Shown here in pieces: positions 1 to 16,128 of a stretch of DNA of 64,000 bases. A program made the translations under genes and the position numbers. The notes beneath the pieces are model-generated. The model made no database searches. It saw nothing but the letters and a program-made list of their open reading frames with translations, and had not been told where the DNA came from. The stretch comes from Cerrena zonata. Taxonomy: Eukaryota > Basidiomycota > Agaricomycetes > Polyporales > Cerrenaceae. The stretch is from NCBI GenBank assembly GCA_038087015.1, contig JASBNA010000012.1, positions 806,001 to 870,000 of the forward strand, in the 5' to 3' direction. The number at the start of each line of letters is the position of its first letter. The first letter of the stretch is position 1.

Positions 1-699
1 AGTAACGAGAGAAAGCTGATGAGGAATTAGAATCCCATCATTGTTGGAAGTCAGCTAACTGTGCGATGACTCACTAGAAAACATGAGTCTCTGACCATCG
101 GGCTAACAATTGAACAAGCTGGAAGCCATCCTCCTAATCTGGACGTATGACTGGGTGGTTACTGCCATGGCATGGCAGTGCTCACCCGGTCTGACGCTGA
201 CAGCGATGACATTGTTCTCGACCTGCCCTTTACCCACCACCATATCGAAGGCTCTGCCGCCTCCAGTTCAGCCTACCAAGGTTTAGATTTTCAAAGGTCA
301 AGACGGACAAGACGATAGTTGACAGCAAGGACGGTCATTAGAATCTCCGCGGCCGCGCAGAAGACCGATCGTCGATCACTTGTGGTCGGCTGATCATTTG
401 TAAGTCTTCAAGCTCAACTAGAAACAGAGAAACAGAGTTTGCAGGTTTCGAACCATGACCAAACGACTATATACATTTTACTCAATATGATGTTACAAGC
501 TGGACTGAACGTAAACAGTATGATGTGCGACATTTTAGTGTGTCTTCAAGTATCATCAAGAAAAGTAGCAAGAACAAGAAAGAAGATACCGATATCAAGA
601 GAGGGATTCAAATGCGTATAAACCAACGCTCATCTTTTGTGACACGTCAAGCAAAACTCCAGCGCGTGAAAGTTGTCAAGGATCAATGTGGTGGAATCC
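1..699. other. 3' flank of family copy A, part of an inverted duplication
   Basis: No gene is seen here. The minus strand of this stretch matches the DNA that follows family copy C (about 37.2-37.9 kb). Shared landmarks are a GATCGACGATCGG...CGCGGAGAT block (342-379 here, about 37,497-37,530 there), a GGTGGTGGGTAAAG-type block (about 227-245 here, 37,624-37,660 there) and an AGTGAGTCA block near the left edge (about 60-80). The two small plus-strand ORFs at 439-731 are best read as chance openings in this duplicated flank. Confidence 0.6.
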
Positions 700-1321
700 T
701 CAAGCCCAGAATCGCAAACTACGCCGTGTGACGCGAAGAGTGTGTTGAAGGACGTCGACGATTGTGTCAAGACGGTGTGACAAGCGATACAACTTCAAGG
801 TCCAAAGAAGAAACAAGACCCACAGAAGATTGTGTGATGAGCAAGTTACAATGGGAATTGATTGAAGCCTGAACATACCGCGTTTCTTACTCCAACTCTG
901 AACGAACGACCATAGTCCGCGTGATTGTCCTCAAGCTCAACCTCCGGGAAGGCAAAGTTTGAATTCAGCGTATACGAGAATGACAAGACCTGCAAACGTC
1001 AAAGAATATCAAGAACTGAGGCGGAGAGAGTAAAAGGATGCCACTGACGGGAGAGATTGGGCGTTCGGGGATGGTGTCGTGGAGAGGAGCCCACCGGTTG
1101 AGGCTGGGACCCTGTGAGTGACACTGTATTAGTTTATCATTGACACGGCGATCGTCTCTAGCACGAACCTCAAGTCGGTCGAAAGTCTCGTAATCCTCTG
1201 GCGACACGATATACGGCGAGTGTGAAGGCGAGAAATAATAAAGATCGTAGTCATAATCGTGGTCATTGGAGGAGGCCAGCCCAACGGCGTTGATATGTGG
1301 CTCTGGAATCGGGCCGTACAT
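700..1321 (-). CDS. DYDYD-family protein, copy A (four exons, 139 aa, unknown function)
   Basis: I do not recognise this protein. Exons on the minus strand are 1169-1321, 1049-1111, 879-989 and 700-792. All introns are GT..AG and the sum is 140 codons including the stop. Exon 1 gives an acidic, Tyr-rich segment (DYDYDLYYFSP, then SPYIVSPEDYE). Exon 2 gives 21 residues starting GPSLNRW and ending ISP. Exon 3 contains FPEVE. Exon 4 is basic (RLSHRLD, LRVTRRSLRFW). There is no signal peptide, membrane segment or CaaX end. The exon layout is identical to copies C and D, and protein-level conservation across the splice sites supports real coding. A TATTTAA box lies about 90 bases upstream. Coding status is fairly sure; function is unknown. 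Confidence 0.75.
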
Positions 1322-1399
1322 TGTTGGTTGGGTGAATTGGTACGGAGAACGTGAAGAGTCGATTGAGAGATCAACTTAGAAGAGAGGACAAGAGACAAC

Positions 1400-1480
1400 C
1401 GACACCATTAAATAGGACGGGAGCAACGGCGACTCTAGGGGGCTCGTCTGCGGTTGGAGAGTCAGGAAGCCAAGCGACAA
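1400..1480 (-). promoter_or_regulatory. Core promoter of family copy A
   Basis: Read on the minus strand, a GTCGCTTGGC box (complement of 1469-1478) is followed by a shared CTAGAGTCGCCG block and a CCTATTTAATG TATA-like box (complement of about 1403-1413), then the start codon at 1321. The same elements in the same order precede copy C at 36,412-36,485, and shorter versions precede copies B and D. This is a promoter by conservation only. Confidence 0.55.
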
Positions 1481-3300
1481 CCCAAACATGGGCGTGTGTA
1501 AGGTCTAGGTCCGCCATCCGACCCTCTCATGGGTGCAAGCTCGATCCACATCAACTTCTAGTCGAAATCCAGTTTTATTGGCAAGGCATATTCCAAGCAC
1601 GACGAAGGATGACAGGAAGCTGAGGGTGAACACATTAGCGTTCGATCCACTGGGGGCGAATGGAATCTAGATACCTATCGGTAAGCCTTTAGCAAGGACA
1701 ATTCGTCTGAGCACAACAGGAGTTGACGGGTTAACGATATCTTTCACGGACTTATTATTGTACCAGCCAGAGCTCTGGTATTCCAACGACAAAGGTGACA
1801 TGCTCTCGACACCGGTAATTGCGAGATCCTCATGCGCTGCGCACTACACAAACCCCTCATCATCCTCAAGGGCGAATGCAAATATCATTGATCTGCTTAT
1901 AGACGTTCATTATATGAACAAGCATCCACACTCCGTCGAATCATGCGAAGAGTCATGACCTCGAGCTGATACTTCAAAGGCGTACGGTGAGTGAGAACAG
2001 AGTACTTGTAAGCACACTGTTGCCCTATATCCTATAGTCTGCATCTCCGGAGAGCGAGACCAGCTGGTCCTCCCAGAAGACAGTGATCGAAGACCCGGAG
2101 CAAATGTCTTCATCATCCCGAGTCATCATACACAACTCAAGGGGAGTCGGGACAAGCCAACGGATATCAGCCATTGAGACAACGAGTCGCAGACACAAAA
2201 CAACCTGGTAAGTAGTGATATGTTATCTCGATATCGATACCTCCGAGTTTTGATTATTCATGAATACATCCACCCCTCTTGTCGTTGTTCAACCCAGTCC
2301 TCCAACTTGAATATCGCACTTCACGTTGTTACATGTCACATACGTGATTATGCCGTGACCCAAATAACAGGCGTGACAGTAACAAGTGATAGGAACCCAA
2401 CGACAAGAGGTGTGGCATGAAAATTCTGAATAATGAGCAATATAAAAAAGACACGATATCTGGAGTTTGCTGAAAGTTCAATGATATTGGTCCATGTCAA
2501 TATTATGTGCTTATTGTAGAAACTAGACCATACCTTCATCGCCGCCTCCGAAGTGGTGCTCAAAAGAATTCCTAAGACACAACCATGCAATGACCAGAGT
2601 GCAGGCAGTGAATCCAGGAATAATTCCCACTAGCTTCAAAGACAAAGCCCAAATGGCGACATGAAGTGGGTGGCCACAGGTATCCAGGAGTCTCCCACAA
2701 ACCGTGTTCTCCAGGGTGATACAGTCCTATCGACAAAATCGAAAAAGGACAGACAGATACTTAGTGATAGCTCCATAGCTTGTCAATGGTCAACTTTCCG
2801 CCCGTGAAATCGCTTCTTCCATAAGCCAAGTCATCCTATGGGTTGATTTGCCAGTTAGGGCGTGCAAGAACGGAACATCTTGAAGATGGATTCCAGGGAC
2901 CAGAAGACGAACAAGAGTTTATACTTGATTACGCTCAAAGTTCAAGAAGCTAGGAGCTGCAGTTCTTTCGCACAATGTGTACCATCATCCAGACAGAAGA
3001 CGATACTATGCAACGTTCAATTGAGGTCACGGTCTTCATTCGACTCTTCGATCGTAATCATGATCTGTAGTATCATTATCGAGGAGGATGTAGTCTCGGA
3101 TGATGGCTCTATTGGTATTTCTGCACCGTCTTGACGCCAAGAGATAAGAGCAGGAGAATTAACCGTTGCAATTGGCGTGGAAGGTGGTTTGAAGGTGGAA
3201 GACAACCGCCAAAGTGCACCGATCGCCTCAGCCACCCGGAATTCTCCCAAACTCATTTCTGCGCTGAGTCGGCGCTGACCACCTCATCCCCAGCCACCCC
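1481..3300. repeat. Upstream part of the inverted duplication
   Basis: No complete gene is supported. The minus strand here matches the plus strand at about 34.76-36.4 kb. Landmarks are an SLGEFRV-encoding stretch (3200-3256, minus), a GTCAC motif cluster (2321-2385), a block reading TTTGTGTCTGCGACTCGTTG on the minus strand (about 2180-2205) and a coding-like start reading MTRDDEDIC on the minus strand (about 2090-2115). The frames are not preserved between the two copies for long, so I treat this as decayed duplicated DNA, possibly with a second small gene whose exons I cannot delimit. Confidence 0.5.
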
Positions 3301-5147
3301 GTAACGTTTGTCTCGTTCTACGCAGACTCATCCCAAGAATCCCTCCGTTACTTCGTACCCCAGCTAAATAATCGATACTCGCTCAGAAATTCTAGACGAC
3401 CTTCTCAGTCCAAGTGACACCCTGATGTTCGATGGCCAAACCACCTTCAAACTCTATGGGTGATAGGAACGAAGCTGGAAGATGTTAATTTTGTTTTTGG
3501 ATATGGAATGAATCTCTCAGAGATTCGGAAAGGCAAGTCAGGGAAGGACCTTGCATTCTACGTAGGCTGCCAACGAATCTCTATTCTCAAGAACACTAAC
3601 GTCGTCTATACATGTCTACAGTATCAACGGCTCTCAACCAATATAAAACTCTTTCTTCTCATTATGGTTGCGCGACATAGTCATTGTTATGTTTATCATG
3701 CCATGGTCCGGACGATTTCGTGCTCGTGGTGGCCACCGGTTCAAACTACGACATTGCTATGGCCAAATCAGACTATTCATTTCCCCGGGTCAAACACGCC
3801 CTACATATTTGCGGGCTTGCCTAAATCTCCCTTATATAATGACACCCCTCGAAGGCAGGCGACAGAGTGGATCTAGGTACCCCCCACCACTCTCTTCACG
3901 AAGCCTAGTATAATATTGGGCGGGCTCCAGGTTCTGTGTCATCTCACCCACTAGATCTCCTAGAACGCCTCGCACTTGGTTTCTCGGATGATGCTATTTT
4001 TCGTTTTCGAGGTGTTATGAGATCTACACATATCGCTGTGCTACTCATCTCCGATTATTACTTTCCTTTACTCTGTCCGATGGACTTTTTACCTGACCAA
4101 CAGATGTCTCGCATCGACACAGAGGAACCGTTGGCTTATAGACTGGAAGCTAACCTATGGCCACTTCTTCTAGAGATCAATCCTCTGGAAGTCCTTCCCA
4201 AGTCCCTGATCCGTACGCTACCTACTAAAGCCAACCTGTTCATGCTTATCGACGTCGAATAAAGTATCCTCACGCCCCATTCCACAAATCATCCTTCTAA
4301 TTCCTCTCTCACCCATAAGTCGTCCACGACTACTCATTGTAATTCCGTGTGGCACCATAATTGTTTTCAAATCTTCGTTCCCTGTGTTGTCCATATCTTT
4401 GTCTTCGTCGTCCAAATCCAACTTCTATTCACGTAATCCATTGGGAGGCGTTCAACCAACCGCTCAGTATATATAGGATACCAGGATATGTCAATATTAC
4501 GGAAACTCTCATCAGATACTCATAGTTTGACAGCGCATTTTCCTTACATGTTCATTCTCCAAGGATCCAGTTATATAATTGATCAAGTCGCAGTATTTCA
4601 CGATTTCGAAAAGTGTGATACTATGATCAATAAGGCCCTCTCGAAGATAGATCATCAGGCGAACAAAAGAAGGGCCACCAATGCGATGTGTAAAAGTTAT
4701 CTCCTTGTAGAGATATGACTTGTCCTCGACATTGTTTACATACTCCTTCGAGTTTCTCGACTATGTCTGATACTCGGTCAAGTCCTGCGTAACGAAGAGC
4801 GTAGGGATATCGATTTCTGTAAGTAACGGCAATTTGAGTAGCTGAGCAAATATTCGTACGCCACGTATCTCCTTTTACTCATGGGGACCACTAGGATAGG
4901 TTTACATGGTCGTGTCAGGTATATTTCCCGAACCGAGCGACGAATTCATGCACTTAGTCTGCCATGTTGAACTCGTCTTCCGCATCTCTCCTGATCAGAG
5001 TTCGGTCTAAACCATACAATTCACAAGCCCCATACAACGGAAGACAGAGAGAGGCCATCACTATTCGCAAATAATCCGGACTGTATTCGAGGCAAATCAT
5101 CCATGCCCATAGATCAAAATAGACCCAGTGATCGTAAGCATAACAAA
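3301..5147. other. Gene-poor intergenic stretch
   Basis: ORFs of 138 codons (3460-3876) and 108 codons (3936-4262) occur here. They have no recognisable domain, no paralogue in the window and no convincing splice structure. I see nothing else I can support before the end of COQ3. Confidence 0.4.
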
Positions 5148-6362
5148 TCACTGCAACGGCTTCCTCACCCAAAAAAGATAATTACACCCTTCTGCCCACG
5201 CCTGATTCTTCGGCGCAAGCACCCACTCCCCATTCCACGGCACATAAATCATGCCCCGAACCTCTGCTTCGACACGAGGGGGTCGCCCGTTAGCCAACCT
5301 CGATATCCATGGTCTGCCCTTTCACTTCAATTTCTCCAGAACTAGGACTGGATAATGATGATGAAGAGTGAAGATTGTGGAAGAAGGAAGTGAGTTCTGA
5401 GGGGTTGATGTATTTGCTCCAGGTATGTGTTCCTGGGGTGACGAAACGGAGGAGTTGTTCGGCAGAGAAGATGGTGAGGAAGTATGCGAGAGGTGTTCGA
5501 GCGATCGTCGAGAGGAATAGATGGCCTCCAGGCTGCGATAAGAATCAATATACCGACAAGTCAATATGGTGTTGGCGAGTTGGATAAAATAGCATAACTG
5601 ACCTTAAGGATCTCAGCACAGCTAGTCAAGAAAGCTCGTGGGTTATCAACATGTTCAACAACCTCCATAGAGCAGACTACGTCGAACGAATTCGGGCCTT
5701 CACGAGCAAGAAGGTCCTCCACCGAGGTATGCTCATATGTGAGCTTCCCCTTTCCTTTATGCGACACGGAAGAACCAAACCGCTGCGGCAACGAACTCGA
5801 GGTGAACGATAGAGCAGGGTCATTGGATGCATGGAGGGACGCGATAGCGATATTTGATGCAGAAGCATCAATTCCGAGGGTGTTCGCTCCAAGACGGGTG
5901 AGGCTCTGAAACAGTAGGTGAGCATTGACATTATAACGAAGTGCGATGTAATGTAGGTGATACCTCACTAAACAATCCTCCTCCACATCCCACATCAAGC
6001 ACTTTCAACCCTTCAAGAACCTTAGCTTCGTTCAGATCCTCATGACCATCCTCATACTCCATTTCTACCTGGCAAACACGCTCAGTCAGATCATCAGCGT
6101 GAGTGAGAGAGCGTACCTAACATACCAACTTCTCGCGAACAAACTGGGTCCGAACGGGATTCATTTTGTGCAGCATGCCAAATTCACCTCGTTCGTCCCA
6201 CCATTGTGCCGAAAGACGAGAAAAGTGGGCTATTTCATCGGGGTTTACTGTTGAGCTTGAACTCGAAGAAGCGAGTGAGGTTTGTCTCTGAACAGTGGTA
6301 TGTAGAGTTCGGATATTTTTGGCGGAGCGCAAGATGTGACGCGAGCTTGTAGATGCACGCAT
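5148..6362 (-). CDS. COQ3: Ubiquinone biosynthesis O-methyltransferase, mitochondrial (Coq3/UbiG)
   Basis: This SAM-dependent enzyme carries out the O-methylations of coenzyme Q biosynthesis at the mitochondrial inner membrane. Minus-strand exons are 6126-6362, 5964-6068, 5603-5905 and 5148-5532. The N-terminus is basic and Ser/Thr-rich, as in a mitochondrial presequence, and is followed by the family's FSRLSAQWWDERGEFGMLHK and NPVR motifs. Exon 2 ends with SAM motif I (VLDVGCGGGLFSE). Exon 3 carries FDVVCSMEVVEHVDNP and exon 4 PGGHLFLSTIARTPLAYFLT. The C-terminal EAEVRGMIYVPW and APKNQAWAEGCNYLFWVRKP segments are in a frame one base away from the start of exon 4. The break lies near the AAAGGG run at about 5317-5323. 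The four exons total 1030 bases, so removing one base gives 343 codons. No splice solution removes it. Identity is sure; the frame break may be an assembly indel. Confidence 0.92.
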
Positions 6363-6633
6363 TGTACAGTGAAAGCCTAAAGACAGTGCCAGATGTTGAG
6401 TGAAAGTATGGTAGCTAGCCTACGGTATCGACGTCGGAGCGCCCAATGACCACTATGTCATTTTCAAATTCACACAAAGCCCGTCACTGATTCAGTGATT
6501 CCAGACATAGAACAGTACATGATAACCAATTTGTATTCGAAGCTGAGCAACTGTACAATTCTGCAAACAAACGTATTACACAACTACTTTAAATACGACC
6601 ATACAATACTGAGTACTCCCGAACGACAATGAC
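6363..6633. other. Short intergenic region, COQ3 start to the 3' end of the CCCH gene
   Basis: Both neighbours are on the minus strand, so this 271-base gap holds the COQ3 promoter and the 3' end of the CCCH gene. No clear TATA box or GC box was seen. Confidence 0.4.
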
Positions 6634-8053
6634 TTAAGCGTCATCCTCGTCCTCACCCTCCTCATCATCATCTTCCTCCTCATCGTCGTCCTCGTCTTCA
6701 TCACTTTCATCCTCACTATCACTTTCCAAGAAAGTAAGAGAGATATACTCATCTCCCATCTGCCCGTCCTCTGCGTGAACCTGACGAGCACCAGCGCTAG
6801 CAGTCGCATCAGAATCCACATCAGAGCCAGCAACAGAAGGGTTAGCAGTAGAAGCACCAGAAGACGATGGAGGAGTATCATTTGACTTGGAGATGGTCTT
6901 GCGAGTCCTGTTGGCCCTAATAACATGCGGAAGCTTGCATCCCTTGGTCGTGCAAGCACCGTTCTCCGCAAAGTCGGGACATTCTCGGACGTGTTGTTTA
7001 TCGCAGTCTAAGCCCTTTTCACAGTATCCCAAGACGGCAAAGTCACGGCAGACACCATGACGTTGACCGACACGGACATGAGGGTAAGGACAGTTAGCAC
7101 GAGTGCAGCGGCCATTGTTGGCGAAATGGACACAGAGTGGAGTACGTTCGGGAGTAGGGGTCATGTGAGAGGTTGCAAGTTTCAGCCGTCTTTGCACAGT
7201 TGCCTTGAAGGAAGTTCCAGCAGATGGCGATTTTGGCGGGGTCATGTTGATAAGGACATGTAAGGCCACGGTTGCAAGCACCTATATGAGATAAAGATAA
7301 AGCGAGATATAACGCCCCGAGGGAATCTTGAGAGGATGATTGATGATCGTATGGGTAGGGACGCACCGGTAGTAGTGAAGCGAGGGCAGGGTTTGTCGAC
7401 ATACTTGCGTTGCCTCGACACCCGCCGGGACCTAGAATAGAGTGTCAGAGGGGCATAGTGTCTTTGATTACTTAACAGTAAGACAGACTGGAAGGGACGT
7501 CGAGTGTTGTTTAGAGTCATGTTACGACCTCGACTAGCTTTGGGTTTGTAAGGTCGCATCAGAGAACCACGAGGCTTAACAAAAGGATGCCTAGAAACAG
7601 GAGCCTGTGGTTTAGACATAGAAGGTGGCGGTTTTGCGACTTTTTTCAGAGAGTAATTTGTTAGGTGCATTGGAGTGTATTGGAGAACGTGGGTCACTTA
7701 CGATCTTTGCGAACTAACGACCGCCCAGATGATTGAAAGGCGACTCCACCGATAACGACTTCTTTAGGAGCGGCATTTGCGGCTTACTGGAGGGACTAGG
7801 CGGTCTTGAAACGGGTCTTGCTGTTGGTGCTGACCGACTTGGAGGCTTGTAGTTTGGGTTGATGTAGACGTTTCCCCTAGGGCGACTTGAATATGCGCTT
7901 GTGCGTGCATTGGCTTCGGCTATCTTGCGTTGTTCGATTGCTCCTGTTGATAATGTGAGATGTCTCTAACACTAAAAGCGTTTTAGTAAAGATATTACCA
8001 GTAAGTCTTGCGATTTCTGCCTTGAGGGCGGCGGCGGACGTTGAGGGATCCAT
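6634..8053 (-). CDS. Five-finger CCCH zinc-finger protein (ZC3H3-like)
   Basis: Probable nuclear RNA-binding protein related to ZC3H3, a family linked in animals to mRNA polyadenylation and export. Minus-strand exons are 7999-8053, 7702-7943, 7489-7639, 7367-7431 and 6634-7281. Five tandem CCCH fingers lie in the second half: CPRFTTTGAC..H, CWNFLQGNC..H, CVHFANNGRC..H, CRDFAVLGYC..H and CPDFAENGAC..H. A very acidic Asp/Glu/Ser tail ends at DEDDA. The first finger is split by the last intron. Two apparent frame changes are visible: one in exon 2 near 7781-7784, before APKEVVIGGVAF, and one at the CCCC run (plus GGGG at 7157-7160) between fingers 2 and 3. They are opposite in sign, so the total (1161 bases) is still a multiple of three. 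It shares a 254-base head-to-head promoter with CCZ1. Confidence 0.85.
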
Positions 8054-8307
8054 GGCGATGGTGGTTTGAAAAGGGAAAGGGTTGTGGGTTGGTGTGTGTT
8101 CAGCTTCGTATATAACAAAGCTGCTGATGCTGACTAATCGCGCCCAGAGCTTAGACGGCTCCAACAACAGAACTTTGACCAAAACAGTAACAGGGTAGGA
8201 CAATCCGAGGGCTCAACGACATTGTCACTTGCCGTCTTTGACTCAGGACACTGCTATACCGATAGAACTATTGATGTCCGTACATCATCCTTGTCGTCTA
8301 GGTTGAA
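8054..8307. promoter_or_regulatory. Bidirectional promoter between the CCCH gene and CCZ1
   Basis: The two start codons face away from each other across 254 bases. No strong TATA box was seen. The annotation is positional. Confidence 0.5.
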
Positions 8308-10730
8308 ATGAGCCGAATACCACCTGGCTTGCTGTATTTGACCTGTGTACAATCCGACTCTTCACCCAGCGGAAGTGACCGACGACGAAGATGCTGAAGA
8401 ACAGGCACATATCTTGTTTTATACAGGTCGTGAACGAGCTGTATCCAGGGATAAGATCCTTCGTCAAGTCGGATTAGCTAAAGCCCTCATCAACTTCTCG
8501 AAGTGAGACATTCCGTGCCTACGCCCGTTATTGACTATTGACTATGGTAATCACAATCACATTTAGTATGTTTGATGGAACCTCCGTGTGCGAGAACATA
8601 CATTCCCAGTCCAGGCGAATGATCATGCTTTCCCCTGAGCCTAACTTTTGGATTCACGCTGTAAGTGTTCTGGAAATGTTACTTTGCTTGCGCTCGGAAA
8701 TATGAAAGGAAGAGGTTGATCTAGTAGATCCTCGTCAGTGCCTTGAGCTCGCAAGAATACCTCGACCCGTGGTAACTGAAAGGCAAGGATAAGAAAGGCA
8801 AAGGGGAAGGACACTTCCTCGAAGCCTGATGTTATCTACGATTACCAGGATGGATCGCTACATGACCTTGCTCTCAGAAGGCATATTCTGAGAGGCTACG
8901 AATTGTTCAAGGTATTCTCTCTTCTTTTTACCAAACTATAATATATTTATCCCTCGTCTATTTACTATCAGCTCACTCATGGTTCATTCGCTTCAATCTT
9001 GACCGCACTCGGACAACAAGCATTAGAACTACAAATAGAACGTTTCTTCACCGTCTGGGCCTGGAAATGGGACCCCGAAGAAGACGTGAATTTCGTGACA
9101 CATCTCGGTATGTGTCCATCATCGAAATGTCCATGCATCATCTGTTTAGGTAGCGTGTTTATTTCTAGGGCCTTTCACTACATCCCCAATACAGACTACT
9201 CGCCCCTATCCTGGACACATTTACCTCCAACCTTGATATCGACACCACAGCCTTCGCACTATCACCTCCTCATCTCATCCCTTCGACCGAACTGCTCTCA
9301 TCGAAACATATACCCGCATCTCTATCAGAACACATCATGTCACGTATACCCCCACCACCTCCACCTCCAGCCGACCCACCCAAGGAAAGTTCCCCGTCTC
9401 CTAGTGAACCACTTGCCAATGACCTAAGCGAAAAGGCTGCTACTACGAACACTTCTCCCGGGGTAGGCGAGAAGCCACAGGATGCTTCTAAGCCCCCTAA
9501 CGCATTTCTCAATAACATGGGAGGAGCGATGGGGAACATGGTCGATGTTAGGAAATGGAACTGGCCAGGATACTTGACATTCGGGAAATCAGGTTCTCCC
9601 TCGAAAACTGCAGGTACTCATACCCCATCCACACTTTCTTCTGCTCTTAAGCCGGAACCAGAGGAAACTCCATCCGCCTCCTTGTCAAATGCACAAGAGT
9701 CGACGTCGGAGGGTCTTCTTCAGGTGAAACATGGTGAAATCGATACCGAATCTCTGCATGAAGCTATCAATTCCGAACATGTACATTCACCACAACCTTC
9801 ACAACATCAATTATCGCCTTCGACACAGTCGCCGTCCGTACCTGCCACGCCGGCGAGGAGCGTTTCTCCGTCGTTGGCTGTTGAGTCCGAGGCTCCGTCA
9901 AAGTCAACTGTAGATACCGATCTTACTCAGGGGGAAAACGTGTCTGATGGCGATGATGATCAGGCAGAGGGTTCGGAGTCAGAGTCAGAGTCGGACTCTC
10001 ATTCATCATCCGTCGAGTCTGAGAAACCTTCCCCACCAGAAGAACCGATTCCGAGTTTCAACGTGACAAGCATCCACTTGAGTGATGGTGACGATATCTA
10101 TGCCACATCCCGCAAGAGAGTTCTCCACCTGACAGTTCGTTGACGACTCTCCTCTACTAGATATCCTCATAGCTCACGTCTGAATTTCTTCACAGAAGCA
10201 TCCGTTAACGATAGCCATAATCGTCGAAGCTGATCATGATCCCAATGATACGTCGCTAGCAAAGGCCTGCTTAGAGACTCTACAGAAGCTGCAAGACGCT
10301 ATCTCTGAAGAGGAATCGAAGAATCTGGAAGCATCTCTCCCTACAGTGCACAAGATCCTAGAGCGTCAAGACAGGTTCGTAATCTCTACAGAAGACTATA
10401 CGACAACGTCTCTACAAGGTTTCGATTCGCGGTCAGAGCATTTGTTTAATGGTCAAGCGATCCTCCGAAGGTACGGTTGACGCTCTAACTTCCTTCATGG
10501 GTTTTTCTTTCTGTATTGACCCCGAAAAAAATAGTGATCATGATGTACAAGAAGTCTTTTCTCGAGGACAGAATCCACAACATTGGCATATCGCTCGTCG
10601 TGGACTTGGAACCGATCGAGAGGGGAAATCGACGGAGGGTGAAGTTTATATGGAGATCGCTAGGAAGGAAAGTACGTTGACGGATGTTGATAATGAGCTT
10701 GCTGGTGTTGTCAGGAAGTTTCTCGAGTAG
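8308..10730 (+). CDS. CCZ1: Ccz1, subunit of the Mon1-Ccz1 Rab7/Ypt7 exchange factor (frame-interrupted)
   Basis: Ccz1 acts with Mon1 to activate Ypt7/Rab7 in endosome-vacuole and autophagosome fusion. The start reads MSRIPPGLLYLT, then YNPTLHPAEV, EEQAHILFYTGRERAVSRDK and VGLAKALINFS, which is the N-terminal longin-type domain. Later come GYELFKLTHGSF, IERFFTVWAWKWDPEEDVNFVTHLG, a long Pro/Ser-rich acidic linker (from 9337, with a PPPPPPP run) and the C-terminal VQEVFSRGQNPQHWHIARRG and EVYMEIARKE...NELAGVVRKF. Three places need a one-base change to keep the conserved frame: near 8344 (LT/YNPTL), in 8778-8856 (a KGKDKKGKG stretch) and near 9171-9175 (G-P/SLHPQYRLL). The second can be hidden by a formal 77-base GT..AG intron. 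Either the locus is decaying or the assembly has indels. It converges on the deubiquitinase gene. Confidence 0.85.
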
Positions 10731-10989
10731 TAGTTGCACACACCTCATATTCTTAGTGATCAACTCAATTGATTGGCATAGAATCGGAAAACGAGATATG
10801 CGACAGTGAATTCAATTCTTTGGTGCAGCTTTTGCAATGAACTAAGGTAAACTACAACAGCGACTACTCTAACAGGCACTTGCAAGATAGGGTCATTGGA
10901 TGTTAATGATGAGGAGATGGAAGAATGTGGGAATGGGAATGTTAAGAGAAAGAAAAATCATGAACATCGTGCAGACAGAATGCGAACTG

Positions 10990-15519
<4,530 letters not shown>

Positions 15520-16128
15520 AGCATTGAGTTCGTCAGAAAGGACTGAAAGTAGTTTACGACTTGCGAAATAGTCGAAAAACGCAATAGGATGTCGTAAATG
15601 AGTGAGGGTACACAAAGGTAAGAAGAGAGCGCGTCGCGTTGTGGGGTAAGTTAAGTTATTTCACATTGGCAAGATTTGTAAGCTATCTTTGTCTTATTGT
15701 AGTCTATCTCTTTGCTCGTATACACAATAAGTACTTATCATTATTAATCAAAGACGTGATATTCATTCTAGTTTATGTAACTGGATAGTGACCCGTTCTT
15801 CATTCTTCTTCCCTTCTCTGATTCACCCATAGGCATACATTAACTCTGAATACGTCGGTTGCAATTTGAAGCTGATTAAACATATTGTACGCCGCAATAT
15901 CGAGTAAAGGTCAAACTCAATAGCGGCCTTCGAAGGTCTAGTTCAGGAAGCCACCCTGAGTAAGTCATATAAATGGAAACGATGGCTAACCTCGGCAATG
16001 ACCAGAGGTTTCTTGGGTCGTACCTGGATTGTCAGTGGTGGAGATAAAAGAGGCTCATGTGAGCTGAAGAATCGTCATTAGTTGGTATTATCGACTTGTC
16101 TCTTCCCACTAACAACCTGCGCTTCAAA
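15520..16128. promoter_or_regulatory. Divergent intergenic region, deubiquitinase and DAK
   Basis: 609 AT-leaning bases separate the divergent start codons of the deubiquitinase (-) and dihydroxyacetone kinase (+). No clear TATA box was seen close to either start. Nothing else is visible. Confidence 0.45.
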
